Both the position numbers and the translations under genes were made by a program. DNA of 64,000 nt from NCBI RefSeq assembly GCF_004310285.1, contig NZ_SISF01000033.1, positions 62,001-126,000 of the forward strand, in the 5' to 3' direction. Source of the stretch: Agrobacterium cavarae (GTDB lineage: Bacteria; Pseudomonadota; Alphaproteobacteria; Rhizobiales; Rhizobiaceae). This document shows positions 8,480 through 16,680 of the stretch, piece after piece (the stretch's first letter is position 1; every line of letters starts with the position of its first letter). The notes beneath the pieces were generated by a model. It saw only the letters and a list, made by a program, of their open reading frames with translations, did no database searches and was not told the origin of the DNA.

Positions 8480-10413
8480 TGTCGCGAATAGCTGAGATAC
8501 GGATGACCGGGAGGGGCCAGCTTGACGCGATGATACGCTTCAATCGTGGTCCAAACGTGGTTTCTGGCGACTCCGATACCGGGAAGAGCTACCTCGCGAG
8601 GCTCGTTGACTATGTCCTCGGTGCAGATGAGCTAAAAAAGACAATTGATGAAGCTGCCGACTACGAGACAGTTTGGCTCGAATTCAGGAATGCTGAGGAT
8701 GAGGTTCTTACTCTGGAGCGAAGTCTCCAGGGTGGCGAGGTCCTCGCGTATTCCCATTCCATCTGCGACCTGATAGGGGACGACAATTTCGAAGCGCCTC
8801 GCCCCGACAAAGAACGGGTTCGCAGGGATGACAATCAGGTGGAAATCCTCGCCTCGAAGCGCCAAGGGCGGTCAGTTGTGCCCGATGTCACTTCGAGGGT
8901 GTTTCCGTTCTTCGGACTGCCTGAGACAGTGACGCTGCGGAAGAATGCAGGCGGCGAGACCCAGCGACTGTCAATCCGTACCATGCTACCGATATTCCTT
9001 GTCGATGAAAACGACATCATCACGGAAGGCTCCCCCATCTTGCGGGGCGGGTTCGGCGACACGGCAGAGAAGCGCATGTTCTCTTATCTCTTGACCGGAA
9101 AAGACGACGTCAGCATCGTCGCCCAGGAAAAGCGAGAAATTGTTTCGGCGCGGCTTCAAGCGCAACGCGATCTCCTGGCGGACTTGATTGCGCCTTTGAA
9201 CGCTCGTTTGAAGGAACGGAAGGCGGATGAAGAAGAGGAGAGTATCAACCGCCTGGAAGATACCATCACCAGATTGTCGGAAGCTCTCGAAAGAAACGCG
9301 GCCGAGCGCTCGCGGCTTCAGTCCGAGAGGGGAACTGTCTACCAATCGCTTGTGAAGTCCGAGACGCAGGTTGTCGCCCTCGATGCCATGCTGACCCGTT
9401 ATAGGCTGCTTGACGAAAGATATTTGTCCGACCTCCAGCGTCTCGATTTCATTGCGGAAGGCTCCTACTACCTTGATGGACTGCAGACCAACGCTTGCCC
9501 CTTATGCGGACAATCGCTCGAAGGAGCGGAGCACGACCACCCAGATGACCTTGGACCTAAATTCAGCTCTGAAGAGGTTTACGGATCGGCTTCGGCGGAG
9601 GCTGCCAAGATACGTGGATTGCAAGCTGATCTGCAGAACGCGATTTCCGACCTGCGACAAAGGCGCGATGACTGGAAGCATGGCGCAAGTGAAGATGCCG
9701 CCCGGCTACAGGAGATCGACAGACTACAAGACGCCGTCTTAGCCCCGGCCCGTCAACAGACCAAAGCATCGCTGGACGACGTAGTGAATAAACGGCTTGA
9801 TCTACAGTCAGCTCGCGCCGACCGCTCCGAAGCCGCGAAGCTCGAGAGAATGAAGGCGGAACTTGAAAAGGCTATGGAGGAGCCGCTGAAGAAGCTGAAA
9901 TGGGCTCCTCTCGATCCCATGGCCACGACCGAACTGTGCAAGGAGATCGAAGCGGTCCTCAAGGATTGGTCTTGGAAAGACGACGTCAGAGTCGAATTCG
10001 AGGAGAGCCAATATGACATAAAGGTCAATGGGAAAGTCCGTCGCGCTCACGGAAAGGGATTCCGAGCAGTAATGCATGCGGCTATTTCGGTGGCATTGTT
10101 GAGATATTGCCGCAGCCGCGGAAAGCCGCATCCGGGATTTATTGTTCTCGACTCTCCGCTGACGACTGTGAAGCAAGGTCGCGGTCAAACGAACATCGAA
10201 GCTGACGATGGCCGGATTGAGCCCACGATTGAGCCCAAGTTCTGGGAGAGCTTAGCGTCTGTCGATCCGTCTATGCAAATAATCGTCCTCGACAACAAGG
10301 AGCCGCCACCTGAACTGGCCGAAAAACTGAACCTACAGATTTTCGCCGGCCTTGGGGCTAAGCCAGGCGAACGGAGGGGATTCATTCCCGATCGTCCCCC
10401 AAACAAGTTATAA
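8479..10413 (+). CDS. ABC-three-component system ABC ATPase
   Basis: This 644-residue SMC/Rad50-like ATPase forms the third part of the ABC-3C system. Walker A is GDSDTGKS at residues 30-37 and Walker B is FIVLDSPLT with Asp558. Between them lie two coiled-coil arms (about 230-330 and 375-490) joined at a CPLCGQ motif (Cys340, Cys343), which resembles a zinc hook, although only one CxxC and nearby histidines (EHDH) are visible. I chose the ATG at 8479 because it overlaps the previous stop as TGATG and Walker A then lies near the N-terminus. The ATPase probably senses or threads nucleic acid and licenses the nuclease; that is inference from the family. Confidence 0.85.
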   Translation: MSRIAEIRMTGRGQLDAMIRFNRGPNVVSGDSDTGKSYLARLVDYVLGADELKKTIDEAADYETVWLEFRNAEDEVLTLERSLQGGEVLAYSHSICDLIGDDNFEAPRPDKERVRRDDNQVEILASKRQGRSVVPDVTSRVFPFFGLPETVTLRKNAGGETQRLSIRTMLPIFLVDENDIITEGSPILRGGFGDTAEKRMFSYLLTGKDDVSIVAQEKREIVSARLQAQRDLLADLIAPLNARLKERKADEEEESINRLEDTITRLSEALERNAAERSRLQSERGTVYQSLVKSETQVVALDAMLTRYRLLDERYLSDLQRLDFIAEGSYYLDGLQTNACPLCGQSLEGAEHDHPDDLGPKFSSEEVYGSASAEAAKIRGLQADLQNAISDLRQRRDDWKHGASEDAARLQEIDRLQDAVLAPARQQTKASLDDVVNKRLDLQSARADRSEAAKLERMKAELEKAMEEPLKKLKWAPLDPMATTELCKEIEAVLKDWSWKDDVRVEFEESQYDIKVNGKVRRAHGKGFRAVMHAAISVALLRYCRSRGKPHPGFIVLDSPLTTVKQGRGQTNIEADDGRIEPTIEPKFWESLASVDPSMQIIVLDNKEPPPELAEKLNLQIFAGLGAKPGERRGFIPDRPPNKL

Positions 10414-10498
10414 AAGAATACCGTGACGGCAGGTCTCACGCCTGGCTTCAGGCTGGAACGGTGATTGTCGATATTACCGCCGATCAGTTTGAAAAAAA

Positions 10499-10574
10499 TG
10501 GTGGGCCCGGAGGGACTCGAACCCCCAACCAAGCGGTTATGAGCCGCCGGCTCTAACCATTGAGCTACAGGCCC
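10499..10574 (-). tRNA. tRNA with CAU anticodon, probably tRNA-Ile2 (lysidine-modified)
   Basis: The minus strand folds into a complete cloverleaf of 76 bases with an encoded CCA. The acceptor is GGGCCTG paired with CGGGCCC, the D arm is AGCTCAATGGTTAGAGC, the anticodon loop reads CTCATAA, and the T arm contains GGTTCGAGTCC. The anticodon CAT could be Met or the Ile2 species read after lysidine modification. The CGCTTGG following the anticodon stem resembles tRNA-Ile2 of other bacteria, so I favour Ile2. Its 3' end faces the ABC-3C genes 86 bases away, the usual geometry for islands integrated at tRNA genes. Confidence 0.9.
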
Positions 10575-10754
10575 TTCGAAGCAAAACGCGTCGATGCGCA
10601 GGGCTGCAATGGTCCAGCCGGTGCGTGGGTCTCGCTCTAACGCAATTTTTCCGGTGCGACAAGCCGTTGAAAATCGGCTGACACAATCTATGCCGTAATA
10701 GTCTCATAATCTAAAGCCATAGGATGTAGAGGGACATCAACAGAGGACTTTTTC

Positions 10755-11489
10755 ATGGTATCCAGACTGGCTCGTTCGATCGCTATTGGCTCCGTCACGC
10801 TTGCCGCGCTCGCGCCATTCGCAGCCCTTGCGCAAGACGCCAAGCCGCGCGAAGCGACGATTACGGTTTCGGGCGAAGGCAACGCCTCTACCGCTCCCGA
10901 TATGGCCGTTCTTTCCTTCAGTGTCCTGAAGCAGGCGCCAACGGCCGCCGAGGCCTTGAGCGAAAACAACAAGGCGATGACGGAAGTTCAGGCAGCTTTG
11001 AAGAAGGCCGGCATTGCCGACCGCGATCTGCAGACTTCCAATTTTTCGGTACAGCCCGTCTATAAGCAGTTCGAGCCGAAGGATGGTGTCTATATTCCGC
11101 CCGAAATTACCGGATATCAGGTGACCAACGGACTGACAGTGCGGGTGCGCGACCTGACCAAGCTCGGCGGGATCCTCGATACGTCGGTGAAGCTCGGCAT
11201 CAACCAGGGTGGCGATATCACCTTTACCAACGACAATCCGGAAGCGGTCTTCACCGATGCACGCAAGAAGGCGGTGGAGAACGCCGTTGCCAAGGCAAAG
11301 ACGCTGGCCGAAGCAGCCGGTGTGAAGGTCGGACGCGTTCTTGAGATCAGCGAGAACAGCCCTCGCCCACTGCCGGTTCCCGCACCGATGATGCGCGCCA
11401 CCATGCAAAAGGAAGACAGCGTGCCGATTGCCGCAGGCGAAAATACCTATGTCATCAACGTCAATGTGACATTCGCCATCGAGCAATAA
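10755..11489 (+). CDS. Secreted SIMPL (DUF541) domain protein
   Basis: This 244-residue protein has a Sec signal peptide (residues 1-26, with a hydrophobic AIGSVTLAALAPFAALA core and cleavage near ALAQ). A single SIMPL domain follows (EATITVSGEGNASTAPDMA, residues about 31-49, and YQVTNGLTVRVRDL near 120). The family is periplasmic, forms oligomers, and is linked to oxidative-stress protection in some bacteria, without a known reaction. Length is normal. It is followed by an intrinsic terminator and appears monocistronic. Confidence 0.85.
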   Translation: MVSRLARSIAIGSVTLAALAPFAALAQDAKPREATITVSGEGNASTAPDMAVLSFSVLKQAPTAAEALSENNKAMTEVQAALKKAGIADRDLQTSNFSVQPVYKQFEPKDGVYIPPEITGYQVTNGLTVRVRDLTKLGGILDTSVKLGINQGGDITFTNDNPEAVFTDARKKAVENAVAKAKTLAEAAGVKVGRVLEISENSPRPLPVPAPMMRATMQKEDSVPIAAGENTYVINVNVTFAIEQ

Positions 11490-11497
11490 ATCAGAAA

Positions 11498-11527
11498 GGG
11501 CGCGCCTCCCAAGCGCGCCCCTTCTTT
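11498..11527 (+). terminator. Intrinsic terminator of the SIMPL gene
   Basis: GGGCGCGC (11498-11505) pairs with GCGCGCCC (11513-11520) around a 7-base loop and is followed by CTTCTTT. It lies 9 bases after the stop codon. Confidence 0.75.
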
Positions 11528-11558
11528 AATCTCGATGCTGAAACGTCGGCCAAAACAA

Positions 11559-11597
11559 AAATGCCCCCGCCATTCTCATGACGGAGGCATTGTTCTG
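11559..11597 (-). terminator. Intrinsic terminator of the small secreted protein gene
   Basis: On the minus strand ATGCCTCCGTC pairs, with two mismatches, with GGCGGGGGCAT across a short loop, and TTTTTG follows. It is placed just after the gene at 11618-11962. Confidence 0.65.
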
Positions 11598-11617
11598 ATC
11601 GGATCAGCGATCAGGAA

Positions 11618-11962
11618 TTAGCGGCGGATGACCGGGCAGCCACGAACATTGGCGAACACAACGCGGTCACGGCCGTAGCGATCGAAGCCGGCGACAACGA
11701 CGCGGCGCGGCGAAACATCGACAACGCGAGCGCGACGAATGCCCATGCGGCTTGCTTTCTCTTCTGCAAGCCAAGGCGAGCAGCGATCACGACCGCGATC
11801 CGGACGGCCCCAACCCGGACCACCGTGGCCGCCATGGCGATAGCCATCCTGAACATACATGCCGTACCGGAAACCATCGGCAGAGGCGCTGGTGGCTGTG
11901 GCGGAAACGCCGCCGAGTGCAATAAGGGCTGCCAAACCTGCTTTTACAAAGTTGCCAATCAT
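11618..11962 (-). CDS. Small basic secreted protein of unknown function
   Basis: This 114-residue protein has a signal peptide (residues 1-29, GLAALIALGGVSATATSASA), a Gly/His/Arg-rich segment (YRHGGHGGPGWGRPDRGRD) and a conserved-looking C-terminal half (ASRMGIRRARVVDVSPRRVV, then NVRGCPVIRR). Two cysteines (CSPW and GCPV) could pair in the periplasm. It resembles small periplasmic proteins widespread in Rhizobiaceae, but I know no function. A GGAGC site precedes the ATG, and an intrinsic terminator follows. Confidence 0.7.
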   Translation of the reverse strand: MIGNFVKAGLAALIALGGVSATATSASADGFRYGMYVQDGYRHGGHGGPGWGRPDRGRDRCSPWLAEEKASRMGIRRARVVDVSPRRVVVAGFDRYGRDRVVFANVRGCPVIRR

Positions 11963-12090
11963 GGGTCTTGCTCCGTTTCTAAAAACCGTGGCCTAGCATT
12001 TGCGCCCGACCGATTGAGCAGACACTAATCAAGGCCTGCTGAACATGATCAGAACCGGCCATTCACCCATCGTTCAGGCAAGGAAAACTC

Positions 12091-12513
12091 TCAAACGGAA
12101 AGATGCAGCACCACGTCGCGCCGGTGCGGACGATCCCGATGCTCGAAAAGATAGATGCCCTGCCACGTGCCAAGCATCATCCGGCCCGCGGACACGGGAA
12201 TGCCGATCGAGACCTGCGTCAGCGCCGCCTTGATATGCGCCGGCATATCATCCGGTCCTTCCATCGTATGGACGACCCAGCGCATCGTCGGATCGCTGGA
12301 GGGCGGCACGAGGCGCGAGAAGAATGTCTTGAGATCACGTTGCACATCCGGGTCGGCGTTCTCCTGAATGATCAGCGAGCAGGAGGTGTGCCGCACGAAC
12401 ACCGTCAAAAGCCCCTCCTCCATCCCGGCATTCCTGACGAACGCGGCAGCTTCATCGGTAAACTCGTAAAGACCCTGTCCCCGTGTGCTCAGTTCAATCG
12501 TCTTTTGCGGCAT
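12091..12513 (-). CDS. YjbQ/UPF0047 family protein
   Basis: This 140-residue protein is a full-length YjbQ family member. Signature stretches are GLLTVFVRHTSCSLIIQENADPDVQRDL (residues about 34-61, in pieces HTSCSLIIQENAD and PDVQRDL), HTMEGPDDMPAHIKAAL and the C-terminal GTWQGIYLFEHRDRPHRRDV. The family has a trimeric fold with a conserved His/Cys/Glu pocket, and in E. coli it shows weak thiamine-phosphate synthase activity; the physiological role is unsettled. The gene stands alone between convergent and divergent neighbours. Confidence 0.9.
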   Translation of the reverse strand: MPQKTIELSTRGQGLYEFTDEAAAFVRNAGMEEGLLTVFVRHTSCSLIIQENADPDVQRDLKTFFSRLVPPSSDPTMRWVVHTMEGPDDMPAHIKAALTQVSIGIPVSAGRMMLGTWQGIYLFEHRDRPHRRDVVLHLSV

Positions 12514-12811
12514 AATTATTCTTTCCTACTGCTGGAACCAAAGTAAAAGCTGGCCGTTATTGCTCACTATGGGCAAAGTCGGTGCGTACTGGACGCACAC
12601 CCCACGGACGAGACGATCTATGAATTGCCTTGCAAGCGCAGAAGAACTTGGAATATGCACTTTTGACGAAATGCAAGACAACGGCTCTGGGACCTTTGCA
12701 CCCTCTCCTTTAGGGAGAGAGATAACAAGGGATTTCCACTGGCCCAACTCTTCCCTTCAAAGAGCGGCCCACCTGCAGTCCAGCATAACACTGCGCTTGG
12801 AACACTGACCC
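12514..12811. other. Upstream region of the bacteriophytochrome gene
   Basis: These 298 bases separate yjbQ from the divergent phytochrome gene. CTCTCC and GGAGAG form a small hairpin at 12703-12719. A GTGCGTACTGGACGCAC stretch at about 12580 resembles the first palindrome of the rhizobial repeats at 2692 and 15378 and may be a truncated copy. I see no convincing promoter. Confidence 0.35.
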
Positions 12812-15364
12812 ATGATGCCTTTAGACGAGAAGGTCGATCTCACAAACTGCGATAGAGAACCGATTCACATTCCAGGCAGCATTCAGCCGCATGGATGTTT
12901 GATCGTGTGCGATAACGCAATGCGCACAGTCCTTCGCTATTCAGAGAACTGCAAGGCCTTCCTTGGCATAGCAGGCGACCTGACCGGGCGCCAGACCGAA
13001 GAAATCTTCGGCAATACGGCCGTGCACGATCTGCGCAATGCCTTGACGGTGACGGCAAACAGCAACCGTGCCGCCCTTCTGCCCAATGTTCGCATGGGCA
13101 ATGGCAGAGCCTATGATGTTGCGATCCATCGCTATAAGTCCGTCACGATCATAGAGCTGGAAACAGCGACCGATGAGGCACAGCCTCTTCACACGGCTCA
13201 GTTGATGATCGATCGCATTCGCGAAGCCGACAATGTCGACAGTCTGATTTCCCGTACATCCCGTCTGATCAAGGCAATGCTCGGCTATGACCGGGTGATG
13301 ATCTACCGCTTCGAGCAGGATGGCGCGGGCAAGGTCATATCGGAAGCAAAGCAGCCCGCGCTCGAGAGCTTCCTCGGCCAGTACTTTCCGGCAAGCGACA
13401 TTCCTCAGCAGGCGCGCGCGCTGTATCTCAAGAACACGCTGCGCATCATTTCCAACACAGAGGGTGAAACGGTCCCAGTCATCCCGCGTCTCGACGCATC
13501 AGGAGAGCATCTCGATCTCTCCTACGCTCATCTGCGCAGCGTCTCGCCCATTCACTTGGAATATCTTCGCAATATGGGTGTGTCGGCCTCCATGTCGATT
13601 TCCATCATTGTCGAGGGCGAGCTGTGGGGGCTGATTGCCTGTCACCATTATTCTCCGCGAATCCTGCCCATGCCGGTGCGCATTGCGGCGGAAATGTTCG
13701 GCGAGTTCTTTTCCCTCCACCTGCAGGCACTCAAGCAGCAGAAAAAGCTGATGACCGCGCAGGACGCGCACGCAGCACTCGATCGATTCCTGCGTCTTGC
13801 CACCCACCAGACGAATATCGAAGAGCTTCTGGCGGACAACTTGCACGACTTCAAGACACTGATGCCCTGCGACGGCGTCGGTCTGTTGATGAACGACAAT
13901 TGGTATAGCGTCGGCAGCACGCCGCCGGACACCGCCATTCCGCACATCGGCAGGCTTCTGCACTCCGTGGCAGAGGGCAAGGTGTGGGCGACCCATGCGC
14001 TCTTCAACCACTTGCCCGAGGCTGAGGAGTATAGCGGCGTGACGGCCGGCCTGATGGCCGTTTCGCTCTCGCAGGTGAAGAACGATTATCTTCTGTTCTT
14101 CCGCAAGGAGTTGATCCAGACGCTGAACTGGGGTGGCAATCCGGAAAAATCCTATCAGACAGGCCCGATGGGTGACCGTCTGACACCGCGCAAGAGCTTT
14201 GCCATCTGGAAGGAAACCGTTCACAAACAGGCCCAGCCCTGGACGGATGAAGACCGGCAGATTGCAGAAGCGGCCCGCGTTGCGCTGGTGGAAGTGGCAT
14301 TCCGCCATAGCGAGTTGATGGCAGACGAGAGAGCGCAGGCAGAAGTACGCCAACGCATGCTGAACGAAGAGCTGAACCACCGCGTCAAGAACGTGCTGGC
14401 CATTATCAAATCCCTCGTGGGCAACCCCACCCAGGAAGGCCGCACCCTGCAGGAATATGTGACGGCGCTCAAGGGACGCATCCAGGCGCTCTCCTTTGCC
14501 CATGATCAGGTCGTCCGCGGCGAAGGTGGTGGCATGTTGAAGGATCTGCTGGAGGCAGAGCTTTCTCCTCATCGCTCGCCGGAAACTGTGATTACGCTCG
14601 ATGGACCGGCCGTGGTGCTGGATTCGCGCGCCTTTTCGGTCATGGCACTCGTCCTGCATGAACTGGCCACCAATGCCGCCAAATACGGCGCGCTTGCCCA
14701 TGCCGGCGGGGAGTTGTCTGTTTCTTGGCGCCTCAACGAGCGGCGTGACGTCGTGCTCGACTGGCAGGAAAAAGCCCGCACCAGAATAACGCCGCCAGCA
14801 AAAACCGGCTTCGGAACGGCACTCATCAGCCGCAGCGTTCCCTACGACCTCGGCGGCAAGAGCCGCATCGATTATCTGCCCCATGGCTTGGAAGCACAAA
14901 TTCTCATCCCCGCGCGCCATGCCTCGGTCAGCGTCGTGGAAACGACCAACGACACGCAGATCGGCGGAAAAGTCGATTTCGCATCCTATTCCCCGGAGGA
15001 AAAGTTGAACGTATTTCTCGTTGAAGATCAGATGCTGATCGCCATGGACGTGGAGTACATGCTGGAACAGCATGGCATTACCGACATCGAAACCGCGACA
15101 TCGTCCGCAATGGCGCTGGAAAAGCTCAAGACGGCCAAGCCGGACATTGCCATACTGGACATCAATCTTGGCAGCGATACCTCAATCCCGGTGGCCTACG
15201 AGTTGCTGAGACGCGAAATCCCCTTCATGTTCGCCACCGGCTACGCCGACGGCATCATGGTACCGGGCGAACTGGCGCACGTGCCGATCATCCGCAAGCC
15301 CTATGACGAGGATTCCTTGCTGTCGTCTATCGGCAAGCTTGTTGGCAAAAAGGTCGAGGCGTAA
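12812..15364 (+). CDS. Bacteriophytochrome with HWE histidine kinase and C-terminal receiver (Agp2-like)
   Basis: This 850-residue red/far-red photoreceptor starts with the PAS-GAF-PHY photosensory core. The biliverdin-binding Cys13 lies in TNCDREPIHIPGSIQPHG, the GAF domain carries FPASDIPQQARALY, and the PHY tongue has PRKSF. A kinase of the HWE type follows (phospho-acceptor His523 in LNHRVKNVLAIIKSL, N-box HELATNAAKYGAL, then WQEKARTRI), and the protein ends in a receiver domain (FLVEDQMLIAMDVEYML, Asp783 in LDINLG, RKPYD). This domain order is that of Agrobacterium Agp2, a bathy phytochrome with a Pfr ground state, so far-red sensing is likely. No partner regulator is adjacent. The ribosome site is weak, and two consecutive ATGs compete. 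Confidence 0.92.
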   Translation: MMPLDEKVDLTNCDREPIHIPGSIQPHGCLIVCDNAMRTVLRYSENCKAFLGIAGDLTGRQTEEIFGNTAVHDLRNALTVTANSNRAALLPNVRMGNGRAYDVAIHRYKSVTIIELETATDEAQPLHTAQLMIDRIREADNVDSLISRTSRLIKAMLGYDRVMIYRFEQDGAGKVISEAKQPALESFLGQYFPASDIPQQARALYLKNTLRIISNTEGETVPVIPRLDASGEHLDLSYAHLRSVSPIHLEYLRNMGVSASMSISIIVEGELWGLIACHHYSPRILPMPVRIAAEMFGEFFSLHLQALKQQKKLMTAQDAHAALDRFLRLATHQTNIEELLADNLHDFKTLMPCDGVGLLMNDNWYSVGSTPPDTAIPHIGRLLHSVAEGKVWATHALFNHLPEAEEYSGVTAGLMAVSLSQVKNDYLLFFRKELIQTLNWGGNPEKSYQTGPMGDRLTPRKSFAIWKETVHKQAQPWTDEDRQIAEAARVALVEVAFRHSELMADERAQAEVRQRMLNEELNHRVKNVLAIIKSLVGNPTQEGRTLQEYVTALKGRIQALSFAHDQVVRGEGGGMLKDLLEAELSPHRSPETVITLDGPAVVLDSRAFSVMALVLHELATNAAKYGALAHAGGELSVSWRLNERRDVVLDWQEKARTRITPPAKTGFGTALISRSVPYDLGGKSRIDYLPHGLEAQILIPARHASVSVVETTNDTQIGGKVDFASYSPEEKLNVFLVEDQMLIAMDVEYMLEQHGITDIETATSSAMALEKLKTAKPDIAILDINLGSDTSIPVAYELLRREIPFMFATGYADGIMVPGELAHVPIIRKPYDEDSLLSSIGKLVGKKVEA

Positions 15365-15370
15365 AACGCA

Positions 15371-15471
15371 GAGTGCCGTGCGTCCTATTAGACGCACGAA
15401 GGACGCGTCCCACTGTTAAAATCTGCGTAACGCACTTTTCAGGAATCGATTCCGATTTTCGGGCCAGTGCT
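15371..15471. repeat. Rhizobial intergenic palindromic repeat, copy 2
   Basis: GTGCGTC (15378-15384) and GACGCAC (15391-15397) form the first palindrome, followed by AAGGACGCG. GGAATCGATTCC, then GATTTTCGGGCC, form the second block. The order and spacing match copy 1 at 2684-2783 with many substitutions. It sits directly after the phytochrome stop codon and may help end transcription between convergent genes. Confidence 0.75.
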
Positions 15472-15557
15472 ATAGGGCACTTTTAGGGTAGTATTCTCGC
15501 TTCAAGCCCCGTTCACAGGGGTCGCTGAGGATCTTCCGACCAATACTCTGCACGCTA

Positions 15558-16577
15558 TCAACCCTCTGGAAGCTTGAGGCGCTTGACGTCTTCTGGTGCA
15601 AACTGGCCACCGATGTGAAAACGGAAATCCGTAACGATGTATTTGTCGATGTCGACTTCGCATCGGTAGTCGACAGCGAACCATGTATTGTTGCCGACAT
15701 TGAACGCACCCTTGGCGTTCATGAGGTTGCCAGCGATTGGATAGTCTTTGCCCGTATGCGGCTGCAATCCGATGAAACTACCCTTATTTACTCTGATTTG
15801 AGCCATTGTCTCCGCAATACATAGTTGCGCGACGCGCTCTTGCGGAGGCAACTTCCCCATGATTTGTCTAAGCATCGGTTTCGGGCGCTTACCGCTTGCC
15901 AGTATCTTTTTTGCGGGCTTCAGCTCTGGATTACCCTCACCGGAGGCCGGGGCATCCGCTTGCGAGGGCTTAAGTTCTTTTGGATCTGGCCTTGGCACAG
16001 GCACCACAGTGGTAACCTGATCCTGAACAGGCGGGTTCTGAGAGGCCGCGATCTCACCATTTGCGGCATTGGCAGGGATTGCAGAAGCTTCGGAAGACAC
16101 TGGCGTTGATGGTGAAGGTGCGACCGGAGTTGCCGGCGGCTCCTGCTTGGCAACCATCTCTTCGTTCTGCGCTTCTGGAGCCGCTCCTTGACCCGGCTGT
16201 CTCTGTTCCTGCCCGCCTTGGTCCGTTTGTTCCCTTGGTTCATCACGCGCATCAAGCTGCGTCTTGTCGGGACGAATGGCAACGCTGGGAAGGCTGGCCG
16301 CGCGCTGATTATCCGGCGGCGGCGGCGGTGGTGGTGGTTCCGGCGTCTTCGCTTCTTCCGCCTTCTTCTCCTCTGGTGGCGGTGGCGGCTCCTCCTTCGG
16401 AGGGTCCACCAGTTCCACGCTCACGCTCTCCGGCTCAACGGGCATAGAAGCCTCATAGTCGCCGTAGAAATACAGTGCCCCGATGAGCACAACATGCAGC
16501 AGCACAGACGCTGGGATGATCCAGTTTCTTGGTCGCCGCATGTTCTGTTTCAGGGGTGTTTCCATAGGCGTTGACAT
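15558..16577 (-). CDS. TonB-like anchored protein with C-terminal DUF930
   Basis: This protein has about 339 residues: a short basic N-terminus, one transmembrane anchor (WIIPASVLLHVVLIGALYF), then a long Pro/Glu-rich periplasmic spacer (EEPPPPPEEKKAEE, PPPPPPPP) as in TonB and TolA. The C-terminal domain of about 110 residues (LPPQERVAQLCIAETMAQI to the end) matches DUF930. Two cysteines (LCIAE and YRCEVD) may be bonded. The start at 16577 (MSTPMETPLK) is chosen over a more distal codon at 16631 because the extra residues are not membrane-like; 16565 is also possible. The function is unknown. The anchor-spacer design suggests reaching across the periplasm, but no TonB C-terminal domain is present. 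Confidence 0.75.
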   Translation of the reverse strand: MSTPMETPLKQNMRRPRNWIIPASVLLHVVLIGALYFYGDYEASMPVEPESVSVELVDPPKEEPPPPPEEKKAEEAKTPEPPPPPPPPDNQRAASLPSVAIRPDKTQLDARDEPREQTDQGGQEQRQPGQGAAPEAQNEEMVAKQEPPATPVAPSPSTPVSSEASAIPANAANGEIAASQNPPVQDQVTTVVPVPRPDPKELKPSQADAPASGEGNPELKPAKKILASGKRPKPMLRQIMGKLPPQERVAQLCIAETMAQIRVNKGSFIGLQPHTGKDYPIAGNLMNAKGAFNVGNNTWFAVDYRCEVDIDKYIVTDFRFHIGGQFAPEDVKRLKLPEG

Positions 16578-16629
16578 CTCAAGCGACCGAAAATCGGCCC
16601 CGGCGTGAAAACTTTGACCGCATGAAAGC

Positions 16630-16660
16630 AAAAAACCCGGCCATCGTCTGACCGGGTTTT
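16630..16660 (-). terminator. Intrinsic terminator of rpoD
   Basis: AAAACCCGG (16632-16640) pairs with CCGGGTTTT (16652-16660). Read on the minus strand, the stem ends in a run of six T, 20 bases after the rpoD stop. It also separates rpoD from the DUF930 gene. Confidence 0.85.
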
Positions 16661-16680
16661 AAATCTTGTGCGACTGCCGA

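Noticed and set aside
6216..10498. Island direct repeats (attL/attR) matching the tRNA 3' end
   Set aside because: No second copy of the GGGACTCGAACCC block is visible on the far side of the ABC-3C genes, and no integrase is present, so island integration is not shown.
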